NCBI RefSeq assembly: GCF_000003195.3
Contig: NC_012876.2
Span: 2,367,935-2,431,934 of the forward strand
Reading direction: 5' to 3'
From: Sorghum bicolor
Lineage: Eukaryota > Streptophyta > Magnoliopsida > Poales > Poaceae
DNA length: 64,000 bases
Position 1 is the first letter of the stretch. Every line of letters begins with the position of its first letter. Shown here one piece after another: positions 11,920-24,214 of the stretch. The notes beneath the pieces are model-generated. The model did not search any database. It was given only the letters and a program-made list of their open reading frames with translations, and was not told where the DNA came from. Both the position numbers and the translations under genes were made by a program.

Positions 11920-14900
11920 ACAACCATTGAGATAGTGTCTTAAAAAATCCTTCGCATCAACAGAGAGATAAATTTGATTGAAACTTATGCTACTCTGAAA
12001 AGGATTCAGATTAAAAAGAGATATATAAGAACCTTTGGCCCGCTGTTTTGTTGAGGAGCTTTGGCATCTGTATCACTTCCAGAAGAGCTACTTGAATCTG
12101 AGTCTTCGGAGGTAAAAACAGAAATATCATCAGTGCATTTGGCATGACAACTCAGGCAAGTTAAGGGCACAACAAAGAGAAACAGTATGCAGCATGTTGT
12201 CTCCATTCTTGTTCTATAACCCTTAAAATTGAGCAAGACTAAAAGGAAGTATATAACCACGAATATATATTATTTGCATTTTGATTTTTTTTATGGCTTG
12301 GCTCTGAGACAGACCAAAAAAAAGGAAAGCAGCAATTGGTTGGCTCCATAGAATCCTATTTTTAGATTTGTACTTCAAACTAAATCATCAAATTATAATA
12401 CACCCCATCAAGATAATGCCACAGATAAAATGCCACTTTTCAAATATGAACATTAAGGGTCCTGATAATTATTTGAATGGATCCAAAGAGCACCTTCTAA
12501 AAGAATACTGGTTTTTTCCAACAGTGGTATAATTCACTCCGAACTAAAGACAAATGTTTCATATTTCTGAACCATAACCAAAGAATTCCCACAACTGTTG
12601 TAGTAGAATGCACAGAACAGTCCATAAATACAGAAGGATAATCAAATGCGTTGATTTATCAACTGACCTTGCTAATAAACAAATGATTCATGAACACATA
12701 TCAATAGCAGAAGCTAGATCCTATTATTCAGTGAAATACTTGGGAAAAAACGTTTCTTTATGGACTTCATAACAGTGGGCAGCATTAATAGTTAAAGTTT
12801 CTGTAACTGGTTAAAACAATTATCTATTAAAATAGAGCTACTGTGCAAGGATAAAGATATGCAGGTGAGAAGGAAGGTAGGCCATCACAAAGAAGCATTC
12901 TAGTTTCTATTCACTTATTATAATTCATCGATTTATGAAATTGTTTTAACCCCAATGTAGCCAGGAATCTCAATAAGTAATATCATGAGGCGGCATAACT
13001 AAATGTTGCACTGTCCCATATACTGTTGTGCCATCATGATCTGGTGTTGCCTGCTACGAAAAGTGCACAATATAAAAAGGTGCAGGCCAAAGAATAAACC
13101 AAAACATGGTCCTGTCAGCCTATTGTTTCCATTGAACTGGGTGTAAATTTCTTATGGAACAGTACAATATGTCCTACCCTCAGCTCAACTTCTAGCAGCA
13201 CAAACACACAACTACACAAGCATCTTGGCCCCTTTCATAAGCACATCAATGAAGTCCAGAATCTAACACGGGATTACTTCCAATAACATGTAGCATTTAT
13301 TGGATAACTATTTTATGGAACTAGAAAAGAATAGTCAGCTGAGATAAACTGAAAGAGGAGTAATACTGCCAGTCTCAATTCAATATGTCAAAAGTAAATC
13401 TATGAATTTCTCAACTATGACTGCTTAATTAACCAGCCTTGTGAATGACATAGTCAATAAGATTGATAATTGCATCATGCAGCTGAAAGCTAGCAGCATA
13501 TTGTGCCCAAAGTACTTTGATGGGTCCAGTGTCATAGTGGTGCCAGTAGGAAATTTGGAGTGAAACTGAAATTACATACCACTAGAGGATGATTCTGAGC
13601 CACTACTAGAACTGCTAGATGTACTATGCTTGCTGCTTCTGTCTGCTGTTTCATCTTCAAGTACCACAGGAGGAAGAGTCGAAACTGGAGGGTCGTTCTC
13701 CCCAATATCAACATCCTCGTCAATGAGCTCATTGCCTGAAAACATGCATATAATATTTTAGCTTACATGAAAAATCATTATCATAAATGAGCAATGGATG
13801 AGAAATAGACCTTCATCGTTACACACTGATGGATTGATAAGTTCATTGTTACACACTGATGGATTCATGAGTTCATATTGACTCTGAGACTGTTGAGCAG
13901 AGCATAAAACAGTTATTTATGAAATGAATTAATGAAACAATGAAATAGCAGTCTCTAATACAGCAGCACCCACCTCAACCTCATGAGGCTCCTCTTCTGT
14001 AAGGTTTCTTGACGGATTAACCCTGTCATAGTCATCAAGTAGCTTCTGTAATTCAAAAAGTGTATCATCTCCAAGAGCATCCATATCGAGCTCTAATTCC
14101 TCTTCGTCGGCATCGCAATTGTCAGCGTGACTCCTTATGAACTCAACTACATGATCTGGAATGAATGCACCATATGATTGTAATCTTGCACTTAAATCAT
14201 ATTTTTGCTCATTCGTCATCATTCTCTTTCTAGTTGGAACAATATCTTCTACCAAAGGAGCATCTTGTACCAAAGGAGAGGTTTTCCTCTTCTTAGGTTG
14301 CAAAACTGGATTGTCCGCTGAATCTTCTTCCCGAAAGATGTCTTGCTTAGGTACATTTTTCTTTGATGGTTTTTTCTTGCTGGGGTCTTCTTTCTCAATG
14401 GCAACTCTCTTAGTTGAATTCTTTTTTGTGGGCTCCCTCACAGGAGGCTTCTCAACTGGCTGAGGAGGCCTCTCGTCTGGTTGAGGAGGCCTCTCGTCTC
14501 GTGGAGGCTTCTCATCTGGTTTAGGGAGCTTCTTCTCAATAAGCCTCCATCGAGTCTCAAAGTTCTTGCTCAAAGTTTTGGCCATTAGATGAACATCATT
14601 ATTGACCGGGTTATAATTCATAGCGTTGCTGAAAGTGAGCCTCACATCCGCAGCGAATTCCCGAGGTGTGGAGTACATTCCTGCCTTCATCTTTTTCTGG
14701 ATCGTGCCCAAATCCATGGGCTGCTTGACTATTGTAAAATAGTCAGGGATGTTCAACTTCACAATGTCAACCGGCACAAGAAACGGGCCAGCCCATCCAT
14801 GGCCCATAAGGGACTTGAGAAGGTTGGCACATTGTTTAAACGATGATGTGTAGTTAAAAGAGCTGGCAACAGGTGGGGCAACAGCCACAGCCACCGGTGG

Positions 14901-15362
14901 CGGCGCTCCCCGGTCCGTCTGCATCGACTCGCTCCGCTTGAGCTTCTCAACCTTTTTCTTGGGGTGCACATCGCCTGCGGGAGGCGCTGGCATGACTGCC
15001 GCACCATTCATGCTCACCGCAGGCCCTCTCGAAAACAGCCTACTCTGGAGGTCCCTCACCTGCGCGAGCTCATGGCGGAGCCTCATCTCCAGGTCCTTCT
15101 TGTCCACAGCCGTCATCCTGGGCAGCGAGAACACCTCCCGGGGCACGCTGAACCCTGAGGCGCCTTCCCCCTCCTCGGAATTCACGCTGGCCACGCACTT
15201 CCTCTTGGGCGGAAGAGCGGCGCAGGAGCTCCCCGAGTCGATCCTCGCGGGGCTAGCCCCGAGCCCCTTGGACTCCCCGACTGTCTCCACCACCCCGTGC
15301 CGGTAGTCGGGCACGAAGCCGAGCGGGTGGCCCTTGGAGAACCTGTGCGTCTTCCCCATCAT
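10196..15362 (-). CDS. GTE-type BET transcription factor: bromodomain plus NET domain
   Basis: Chromatin reader that binds acetyl-lysine on histones in the nucleus. Minus-strand exons are 13974-15362, 13811-13889, 13580-13735, 12033-12103, 11816-11855, 11096-11164, 10881-11002, 10723-10789, 10519-10661 and 10196-10432. All phases agree, giving 790 aa. Exon 1 encodes a bromodomain (about residues 175-280, with the NAMNYNP motif whose YN asparagine contacts acetyl-lysine). Next is a Lys/Pro-rich linker with DERPPQP repeats, then a NET domain (about 378-448). Downstream exons encode an acidic/Ser-rich stretch, the [21 protein letters not shown] segment, a long charged Ala-rich coiled coil and a tail ending VEEGEID. 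This order matches the GTE8-GTE11 subgroup. The start [11 protein letters not shown] is preceded by a 5'-UTR intron (15365-15633). Confidence 0.92.
11872..11916. repeat. (GA)n microsatellite in GTE intron
   Basis: About 45 bases of near-perfect AG dinucleotides lie in the intron between exons 12033-12103 and 11816-11855 of the minus-strand GTE gene. On the transcript it reads as a (CT)n tract a few bases upstream of the splice acceptor at 11856, so it forms part of the polypyrimidine tract. Confidence 0.85.
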
Positions 15363-15364
15363 TG

Positions 15365-15633
15365 CTGGCAGCCGGGGGGGGGGGGGGGGGCGGAGACGCG
15401 GTAGCAATGTGCCGCCTTGGCCGCGGAATTCCGCCCGCAATTCCGGGGAAAAAAAGACCTAACCCTAACCCCCCCACCCCGAGGCAAGAGAGGGGGGTGG
15501 GCTAGCTTATTCCGCGGGCGCCGGGGGGGGGAGCAGGAGGAGGTGACCGACCCCCCCTACCAGAACCCTCGATTCGAGGGGCGGGGCAGCTCGGGTGGAC
15601 GCTCCCGCGGCGAGGGGGATCGAGCGGACTCAC
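15365..15633 (-). promoter_or_regulatory. 5'-UTR intron of the GTE gene with a C17 acceptor tract
   Basis: On the minus strand a GTGAGT donor (15633-15628) and a CAG acceptor (15367-15365) bracket a 269-bp intron that ends two bases before the start ATG. Its polypyrimidine tract contains an uninterrupted 17-base C run (G run on + at 15374-15390). The UTR exon upstream, to roughly 15900, is very GC-rich with a CT-repeat stretch (CT on +, near 15877-15905). The intron is inferred from splice signals only. Confidence 0.6.
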
Positions 15634-15874
15634 CGAGCACCACAAGCACCGCCCGCCGCCCGCCCGCCGCTGGACCCCGAAACACCAGCCGGCGGCGCCG
15701 CCGCGAGATCTCGTAGCCCTCCGCAGGCGAAGGCGCCGGCGCCGCCGTCCGCGGGCGCGAACCCCTTAGGGCTTTCCTTCCTCGCCCCTCTCGGCGAGGC
15801 GGAGGCGGCGAGAGGGAAGGGAAGGCGAGGCGGCTGGAGCCTGGAGACTAGGGGTTTCTCTCTCCTCCGCCTCC

Positions 15875-15906
<32 letters not shown>

Positions 15907-16435
15907 CTCGCTGGTGTGCCGCCCGCTCGCTCGCGAGCCTTTGGGACTTTGTCAGGGCCGGAGTCGCGGGGCCCAGCTGTAAGCGTCGCGGGGGGACGGG
16001 GGGAGCCGCGCCCGTGACTGGTCGGTGGGGCCGCTCGTGCCGCGGGGCCCAGGAGCAGGGACGGAGACGAGACGCGGCGGGCGTGACCGGGCGGGACTCG
16101 GGAGACGGGAGGGAGCATCGGGGCCGTTGGGTTTTTGGAACGGACGGCGATGGAGGCGGTTGCGTGTCCGCGCGCCTCCGCTTGGGGCTGGGAGGGGCCC
16201 TTTGTGTGTTAGAAGAAGCACGTGCGGATTCGAACACACCAGCTGCTGCCTGCTGCGCTCTGCGTCCCAAAATGTCGTCATGTAAGATCTGCATACGTAT
16301 ATATACACGGAGTATGGTGTAGGAGTAACGTTTTATGGCAAATCGGATGTCTATATATCTAACGCAAATGCCAAAAGACCGTGTGATTTTATTGATGATG
16401 AAAGAGAAAGAGAGGAAGGGACATTTACTATGTTA

Positions 16436-16677
16436 GGCCTTGTTTAGTTCACCCTAACATCCAAAATTTTTTCAAGATTTCATGTCACATTGAATTTTAC
16501 AGCATATGCATAGAGCATTAAATATAGGTAAAATAAATAACTAATTGCATAATTTGTATGTAATTTGCAAGACGAATCTTTTGATTCTAATTAGTCCATG
16601 GTTAGACAACAATTACCAAATACAAATAAAATTGCTATAGTACTTAAAACCAAAAAATTATACCAACTAAACAAGGC
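16436..16677. mobile_element. Tourist-like MITE (GGCCTTGTTTAG family)
   Basis: About 242 bp begins GGCCTTGTTTAGTT after TTA and ends AACTAAACAAGGC. The termini are inverted repeats. The right-hand target base triplet is ATT instead of the expected TTA, so one side has decayed. It shares internal sequence (loss-tolerant AGATTCGTCT-like and GCAATTA-like stretches) with the element at 51203-51444. It lies upstream of the GTE gene. Confidence 0.7.
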
Positions 16678-18423
16678 ATTGTTGCTGCTCTAACCAAGTG
16701 CGGTGATGAGCATCATTATAAATGTGGGTATACAAGATGAGACAAAAAAGAGCAAATGAGTCATGTTGATAGATTAGTATCATTGTAGGTTGAAAAATGC
16801 CATAGTAAAAACGTCAGCGCAATGACATCTACTATGGGGGGGGGCCTTGCTATAGCGGAAAGCACTATGGTTAAAGATCTTTTTTGTGAATTTATGGTTA
16901 AAGATTTTGTCTAACCTTGTCTACTACACAACATTCATGCAAGATTTCCAAGTGCTTTTATAATTTTAAATTACATAGTGCACACCTTGCCTAGGTGAAC
17001 ATATCTAAGAGACTTTTTTAATTATACAGTACAAATATGTGCACATTCACACTCTAACACAACAAGACTAGTAGATCTCCATGCAAAAGAGGCACATCGT
17101 CTATACACTAAAAAATGAAGATGAATAAAATCATTAAATGCTAAAAAGTACATTAAAAATATGTCACCTACCATTGAAAAGCAAAGAATAACATCGTTAA
17201 ATCCTAAGATACATAAAGAAAGCACATATCGTCTACCACTGGAAAAGCAATGTCATTAAATTAAAGCCTATGAAATAATAAATCTAGAAAACTATGAGTA
17301 TCAACGTAAAGTCAAGGACTTAACTTGGATGAATAGATGCACCACAAGAAAACTAATACACTTTGTTACAAGATCTTGAGTTTGTTCGGATAAAATAAAA
17401 TGGTACAGACATATGTGTTTAATTCAAAACAACAACAAAAGCTCTCATGTTCTATCTTCAATATATCAATAGTTTAAGGGTTGTTGGTCAGCTTTAAAAC
17501 TTTAGCAGATAATGGAGCCAAAATATCTCAAGCATAACTAGGTCGAATCCTAGGCGTGTGCCAAAGGGGCATCAATTATAGGCCATCGAAAGGAAGGAGT
17601 TATTCCAAGCATGTAACATGTAGTAGCGGCACTGTATATATCAAGCCCAAAAACTCAAGAAGACAATAGTCCACCATCAATAATTGATGTCACGTAAGTT
17701 ATGACTCCAGCTTACTGAGACTTCAACAATGTTGTGACTTGTTGAGTCGCTGGTCATGTCGATTCGTTGGTAGCCATCATCGTAAGACGTGACTCAATAC
17801 AAGCGAGCGACTCAACGACAACATTGTGTCGATCTACACAAAGACTAAAGTAAAGATTGTATGTTCCATTCTTACTTTAATTTCCAAATTCATAATTGAG
17901 AATCCACCTGTTAGGTAACATATCGGATACTACATAGCTATACATGAGCCGATCTAGTTGTAATTATGTCAATTGTCTAATAGATCGTTTTATTGGCCTA
18001 AACATTATTCCTTGGTCTTCTATTCCGCACTTAGTCTCACCGGTCAAGACATGTTGCGATTGATACTAGTGTTTATTATATATACCAAGGGCTTGCTGCT
18101 GATTTTATTTTGGTTCTAGCCTCAGAAAAACTCAGTACCAGAGCTAAGCATAACCGTAAGTTTCAACTTTACAGAGATAAGTGTTCTTTTGTACTGTAAA
18201 CTACTCCTTATGCTATTATTTTTTAAGAAAACTACTCCCTATGATTTTTTTATAAACTTATTACCACCAACTTTAAGGAAGGGTTTAAGACATGTCTTCT
18301 TGAACTTATTAATTGAATTCCTGTTTTTTATATATATGGGTATATCCAAGGCTAAATCCTGCCAAATGAGCATCCACGAGAGCTTTCTCTAAAACCAAAA
18401 ACAAACTAACAACAGTGGTTGAA
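16678..18423. other. Intergenic, no gene recognised
   Basis: AT-rich DNA with short open frames only. Near 17710-17820 there are loosely repeated GAGTCG/TTGAGTC motifs on both strands. I see no domain, RNA gene or clear element boundary before the Helitron terminus at 18424. Confidence 0.5.
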
Positions 18424-21400
18424 TCTCTACAACTAAAAAGCATCAAATGTTATCGTCTCCGCTACCTATCGGCCTGCCTCCGACTCCTGTGGTCAACCTG
18501 CGAAAAACAGTTCCTCCCACAGCTCCTCCCCTCTCCACAAGGAACCGCAGCCTGCTCGGCTACCCCACGACGCCTCCCCTCGCGAGTCCCACCCTTCCGA
18601 TTGCGCCACTGCCACCTCTTCCTCCTTCCCTCTCGCCCGCAAACCCGGTCGCGCGGTGTGAAGGGTCGAGATGGCGGACTAGAGGGGGGGGTGAATAGTC
18701 TTTTCTAAAATTTATTACGCCGGCTAACCGAAACAAATGCGGAATTAAAACTATCGGTCTAGCCAAGACTACACCCCTCTATCTAAATTCTCTAGCACCT
18801 TGAAAAGATCCTAAACAAGCAAGCAAGGTGCTACCTTAGCAAGAGCTCACCTAACCAATTCTAGAAGCAAGGTCACACAAACCTATGCCACTAGTACTTT
18901 GCAAACCGGGGAGCTTCTACACAGCTAGTAAGCAAAAGCACAAAGCTCCTAAGCTCACTAGCAATGCTCAATAACAAGGCAACCAATGCCAAATTAGAGA
19001 GCGCAAAATACTTAGCTACACAAACTAAGCAATGTGACTAACAAGGTTACACAAACCAAATTAGTCACGCAAGGGAACTACTTCTAGCTACACAAGCAAG
19101 AAGGTAACTATCAAGCTACACAAGCTAACTAATTACAAGAGCAACTACACAAGCACAAGTAAATGAATGTAAATACAAGCTTGTGTTAGGGACTTGCAAA
19201 CCAACGGGAAGAACAAAGTTGATACGATGATTTTCTCCCGAGGTTCACTTGGTTGCCACCAAGCTACGTCCCCATTGAGACAAGCTTCAAGGTTGCCGCC
19301 GGTCCTCTTGCTAGTGGTGACCCGCAAGTCACACTCTCCCACGTGGAGTGCTTACCACAAGCTCTAGCACTTGACCCGGCCGGACCACTTGTCGCTCTTC
19401 ACGTCTCGCTCAACTAGAGTTGCTCTTCGCGATCCCCGCGGGGTGAGCACCGTACCCCTCACAATCTCTTCTCCGGAGCACCGCACAATCTCCTTGCGTG
19501 CTTCGACGGAGTCACAAGCCACCAAGTCGTCTAGGAGGTGGCAACCTCCAAGAGTAACAAGCACCACCGGCTTGCAACACGAACACCTAGTGCCACTCGA
19601 TGCAATCTCTCAATGCAACGCACTAGAATCGCTCACTCACACAATCGGATGAACACTATCAAGCATATGTGAGTTAGAGCCTTCACTAGCACTCCCCAAG
19701 CATGGACACTACGTCCCAAGGGTGCTCAGCACCAGCCACAGGCTGGCCACCACTTCTATTTATAGCCCCAAGGGCTAAACTAGCCGTTGCCCCTTCACTG
19801 GGCACAACACGTGGGCACCGGACGCTCACAGGAAGCCACCGGACGCTCAACCCCCAGCGTCCGGTGCTCAGGCGTCAGCCACGTGTCACTAGCCGTTTGA
19901 ACTCGACCGTTGTCACCAACGGCTACTGCGCACGCGCGCCTGCACAGCACCACCGGACGCTCTACTGCGTCACACCGGACGCGTCCGGTGCTCACCGGAC
20001 TCGTGCGCAGAGAGCTCCGCAAACTCGCACGGTCACTGGACGCAAGCCACCGGACGCACCCTGAGCGTCCGGTGCTCACCGGACTCAAGCGCAGAGAGGG
20101 TCGCCAAGCCGCCCGCACACCGGACGCTGAGCACCGGACTCTCTCCGGTGCGTCCGGTGCACTCTGCTGCACCCGACAACACACCGAACGCTAAAGGCCA
20201 GCGTCCGGTGCCTCCACGCAGAGCGTCCGGTGAGTGTTTTCTTAGGGAGAAACACTCCCGCGACTTCTCCAAAATTCCCACCGGCGCAATAGAAAATATG
20301 CACTTAATTTTCTCAAAAGCGCTGAATCCCGCCAAGCTTAGAAACCCACACCTCTCTCAACCCTAGGAACACCACCTCCTTTATAAAGTGTGCCAACACC
20401 AACAAGTGTACACCACCATGTGCATGTGTGTTAGCATTTTCACAAACAATTTTCCAAAGGAGTTAGCCTCTCAACTTGCCACGCCACTCGATCCTAACAC
20501 GTATGCAAAGTTAGATCGCTCAAGTGGCACTAGATGACCGATATGCAAACAAGTTTGCCCCTCTTAATGGTACAGCCATCTATCATAAATCCGGTCATAA
20601 ACTTCTCTACACACCTATGACCGGTGAAATAGAAAAGCCCATGGTTATACCTTTGCCTTGTGCTTTCCATTCCATCTCCTCCAATGTTGATGCAACACAT
20701 GCACCAACCAATCACCAAATGATATGATCCACTTCATATCATCACGTGACCGTATTGGTTCATCGATCTTGACCTCACTTGCTCTTCACCGTTGCCTCGG
20801 TCCATCGGCGCCAAGTCTTGCTCAAGCTTCACCGTCACACGCGGTCCCTCGCTTCAAAGCCTCCAACTTGTCCTTCACTCTTGCAACCGGTCCATCGAGC
20901 CAAGCCTCATCTTGATTTTCTCCACCTTGGTCACATGACTCCATGTCATGTCTCATATGCAATGAGCTCCTCCATTATCACATCATCAACTGTGGACTAA
21001 TCTCCTGTGTATCTCACATAAACACTATTAGTCCACCTAAGTTGTCACTCAATTACCAAAATCAAACAAGGACCTTTCACGGTGCTCAGATCGACTCTAG
21101 GACGAAGCAACCCGGCCATGCCGCTACCGGCGCCAGGACGAACCAACCCGGCAGTGCTGCCGCGTCAACCCAGAAGGGCCGCCGCCGGTGATGGCCCACC
21201 ATCAGATGTGCGCTGGATGGACCACCACCTCAGCACCGAACGCGCAACATCTCCATGCCGCTTTTGTCAACCTAGACGGACCGCCGTCGGACGATGCTGC
21301 CACCAGCGACGAACACCCAACAAGTGTAAACTTCGCCCCCTTTCAAAGATTATCGGTAGTACATGTGCACACCAAATGTCCTTTGTTGCATCCGTGCCTG

Positions 21401-23857
21401 CAGTTCTTTGTGCTTTCATCGGATCCAATTTCAAGTGCATTGTGCCTACTAACTTTGTTCCCTTTAATGACTGTGGTTCTGTTTGTTTGAATCTGTGAAT
21501 GGAGTGCTGATGATCTTCAACCTTTTCTGAATTGCATCGCTCTCCCCTACTGAAGCTAATGGTCCCATTAAAATCCAAGTTATGTTTCGTACGTCGTTTA
21601 GCAAGAATGGGCCTGATCCTTAGTTTTTGGAGAAGAAAGGACAATGATGAACAGCTGTCGATTTACCTAAAAATATTGCTTGATTTATTAGCGAATCTTA
21701 ATTTTCCATGGCCCTTAGTACACATGGTAGTCAAGTTAACAAGCACGTGCAACCACTATTAGATTTTTGGTTTTATCTCCATGATTAATCTTATGTAATT
21801 TCACTACACTTCCATACACTGCTTAAATGCTAAACTTAATTGAATGTTTTGGGAGATTTTGAATTCTGAATTTGTGCTGTGCAGTGTAAATCAAATCGGT
21901 TTTCAGAGATATAAAGGCAGAAGATGGATATATAGTGTGCTATATCGCTTTAGATGTTTCCAATAAATCAATACGAATTTTAGGGTAGTTGGAAACCGCA
22001 TGGTTACCTCGTGTCTCAGATTAAAAATAATTAAATTCTATGGTGAGTATCAAAGTTGTGCCAAGGTGAGAATTTTTTCTTCGCCTTGTTTTTTGCACAC
22101 CAAAATTTCAGTCATGCAGGAGTATCAAATTTTTTTTCTCTGCATTGGTATGTTCATGCATCTTCACGATTCGTGGTGCATTTTATGTTTTGTAACATAC
22201 TGACAAAGGAAATTGAGGATTCAGTACCAGTTATGATTCTTTGTTGATTGATTTAGGAGTAATGAATTTAGCTTTTATTCTGCACTCAAAGAATATTTGT
22301 TAAGAAGAAGCTGACAAAACAACTTAACTATTCCACAGATGCAACCATACACTTTGATGTTGAGCTGCTTTTATTTACAATGATTGATGCAAGAAGTATT
22401 CCTCTAGCTTTGATTCTCTTACTGCAAGAAGCAGCTATTGATACACAAAGACATGCCTCTGTTGTTGCAGAACGGATGTTGGAGAAAAAACAGTTCAATG
22501 TGCTACGGTGCTCCACTCAGCTCTGCAGACCAACAAGTTTTCTATTGCTTAGAATTTTGTTCGGTTAATTTTCATTTGCTTTGATTCCTTTTGCTTACAG
22601 TTGTTGTAATGTTGAGCTAATAACTAGATGCTTGAAATTGTCGATGTCATGTTCTTATGTATTGGTTGATCGCATTAGAATAGTTATTTGCATTGACACA
22701 TGTGTCTTTTCTTCAGGTAAGACACTTGTTGACTTACCATAAAGGTTTTAATTGTGCTTTATTTTGATAATCCCCATTGCCGTCGAATGTTTTCCCGTGT
22801 TTTGCGTGTGATCATTTGTACATAGGTGAGGTTATGGGATGTTAAAAGAAGATGATGTATACACTTGCAATGGCCATCTGGGAGCTATCGGTTTGTTGCC
22901 TTCTCAAAGAAAAATAACTTTTTTTGTTAGTAGCGGCAGGTTTGCTCTTCAGTTTCTCTGATGTTTGTTTGCTTAAAGTGAGACTTAAATTGGTGTTCTA
23001 AAATAAGAATACTATTTTTAGAGATCAAACCATCAAGGATGATACACTTGATGACGCTGAGAATGAAGTCCCTCTGAGAGCAAAGCTCTTCCAGCTGCAC
23101 ATGATGAAGATATTAATTGTCTGGTAATTTCACCAATCTCAGCAATATTGCAAGTTTTGTAGAGAATGAGGTCATTCAACTTTGTAGAGCATGATGTTGT
23201 CCAGCAACTACCCAATGATCGGCGCCTATGCAGAGTTGCTGGCTGCTACATTGTTGCCTGCAACTTATCCACAGGAAATGTCAATAGTAGCAGATTGACC
23301 AATGCAAGGCTGTGTTGATCTTCTGACGGAGCCCACCGAGACGCTGAGCATGTGCTCTCTGGAGCTTGAAGATCCTTCCTTTGCAAACATCCATAGGAAG
23401 AGGCAATTCTTGGAGATGTGTTTCTACTGCTCTAATTGTTCATGCTTTGTGAAAACTCATGTAATATTGATGACTAGCTAGCTACAAACAAAATATTACA
23501 AAAATCACTTGAAGTATCATTTTTTGGGGGTAAAAGTATAACATACGTTCAACTTGAATTGTTGTGGTATTATATTTTTTTCTATTGCAACACATGCTAG
23601 AGACACGGTGGGTGGAATTGTCCCTAAAAACACGGTTACCCAAGACATCCCTTAAAAGGTGAGGTGCATGGTCATCCCTCGCAGTATCACTTTGTTGTCT
23701 TTCATTCCTCTTTGCGTGGGTGAGGGCTTCGGCAGGGGTAGTTCAACGTGAGTATAATGGTAATGGCGATCTTGGCACAGGTCATCTCAGCTTAGCTTTG
23801 ATGAGCTTAGTCATAGTATTATTATGTTCCCGTAGCAACGCACGGGCATGATCCTAG
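18424..23857 (+). mobile_element. Non-autonomous Helitron (about 3.0 kb plus nested LTR)
   Basis: The left end TCTCTACAACTAAAAAGC is preceded by A (18423) and matches the TCTCTAC-type 5' terminus of grass Helitrons. The right end has a hairpin (CCCGT at 23829-23833 pairing with ACGGG at 23842-23846) followed by CTAG (23854-23857) and then T. This is the expected A|TC...CTAG|T insertion. No Rep/helicase frame is visible, so it is non-autonomous. Removing the nested solo LTR (18659-21079) and one target copy leaves about 3.0 kb. The interior holds a Pro-rich GC segment (18450-18653, continuing after 21084) and exon-like patches near 22340-22510 and 23030-23125 that could be captured gene fragments. 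Their source is not recognised. Confidence 0.72.
18659..21079. mobile_element. Solo LTR, 2421 bp, nested in the Helitron
   Basis: It begins TGAAGGGTC and ends GACCTTTCA (TG...CA with a short imperfect inverted end). Both sides carry an exact 5-bp target duplication CGGTG (18654-18658 and 21080-21084). No internal gag-pol region and no second LTR are present, so it is read as a solo LTR left by LTR-LTR recombination. Near its start is the GAGGGGGGTGAATAG motif I associate with a high-copy grass repeat. Between about 19808 and 20235 it carries many CACCGGACG/CGTCCGGTG motifs in both orientations. The short open frames inside are not genes. Confidence 0.8.
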
Positions 23858-24214
23858 TGAAGTCATAATTTGGAACCGAGTGATGATGAGTTTAGCAAAG
23901 AAACATAGTATTTGCATCTTGTGTTGTTGACTTGACGGGCTCCGAGGTCGGATCAGGGAGGGAATTCAGGGGTTCTTGGGGGTATCCATAGCAGTTCACA
24001 CGGTCGTGACCCCACCCCGCCTTCCGTGCGCCCGCAGCCACGAAACCGAAGCCCACCCGACCAGCAAAGAGGACGGGGCAGTTGGAGTTGGGAGCCGACG
24101 CGGTCGGTGTGATCCAGTCCTCCCCCGCCTTCCCCGGCGAGCGCAACCGCCCCTGCCGAGCCTTCCCCTTCCCGGGAGGAAGCTTCCACTCCCGCGCGAG
24201 CGAGCGAGCGAGCC

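Noticed and set aside
15595..16294. Several GC-rich open frames on both strands upstream of the GTE gene
   Set aside because: Low-complexity Pro/Arg/Gly translations of a GC-rich leader and promoter; no domain or splice-supported structure.
18424..18653. Pro-rich frame at the Helitron left side considered as a gene start
   Set aside because: Interrupted by the solo LTR; when the flanks are considered together stops appear soon after, and no family is recognised. Kept only as a possible captured fragment.
19702..20366. Regular CACCGGACG repeats considered as a CRISPR-like or structured array
   Set aside because: Spacing is irregular, both orientations occur, and the whole lies inside a solo LTR with a target duplication in a plant genome.
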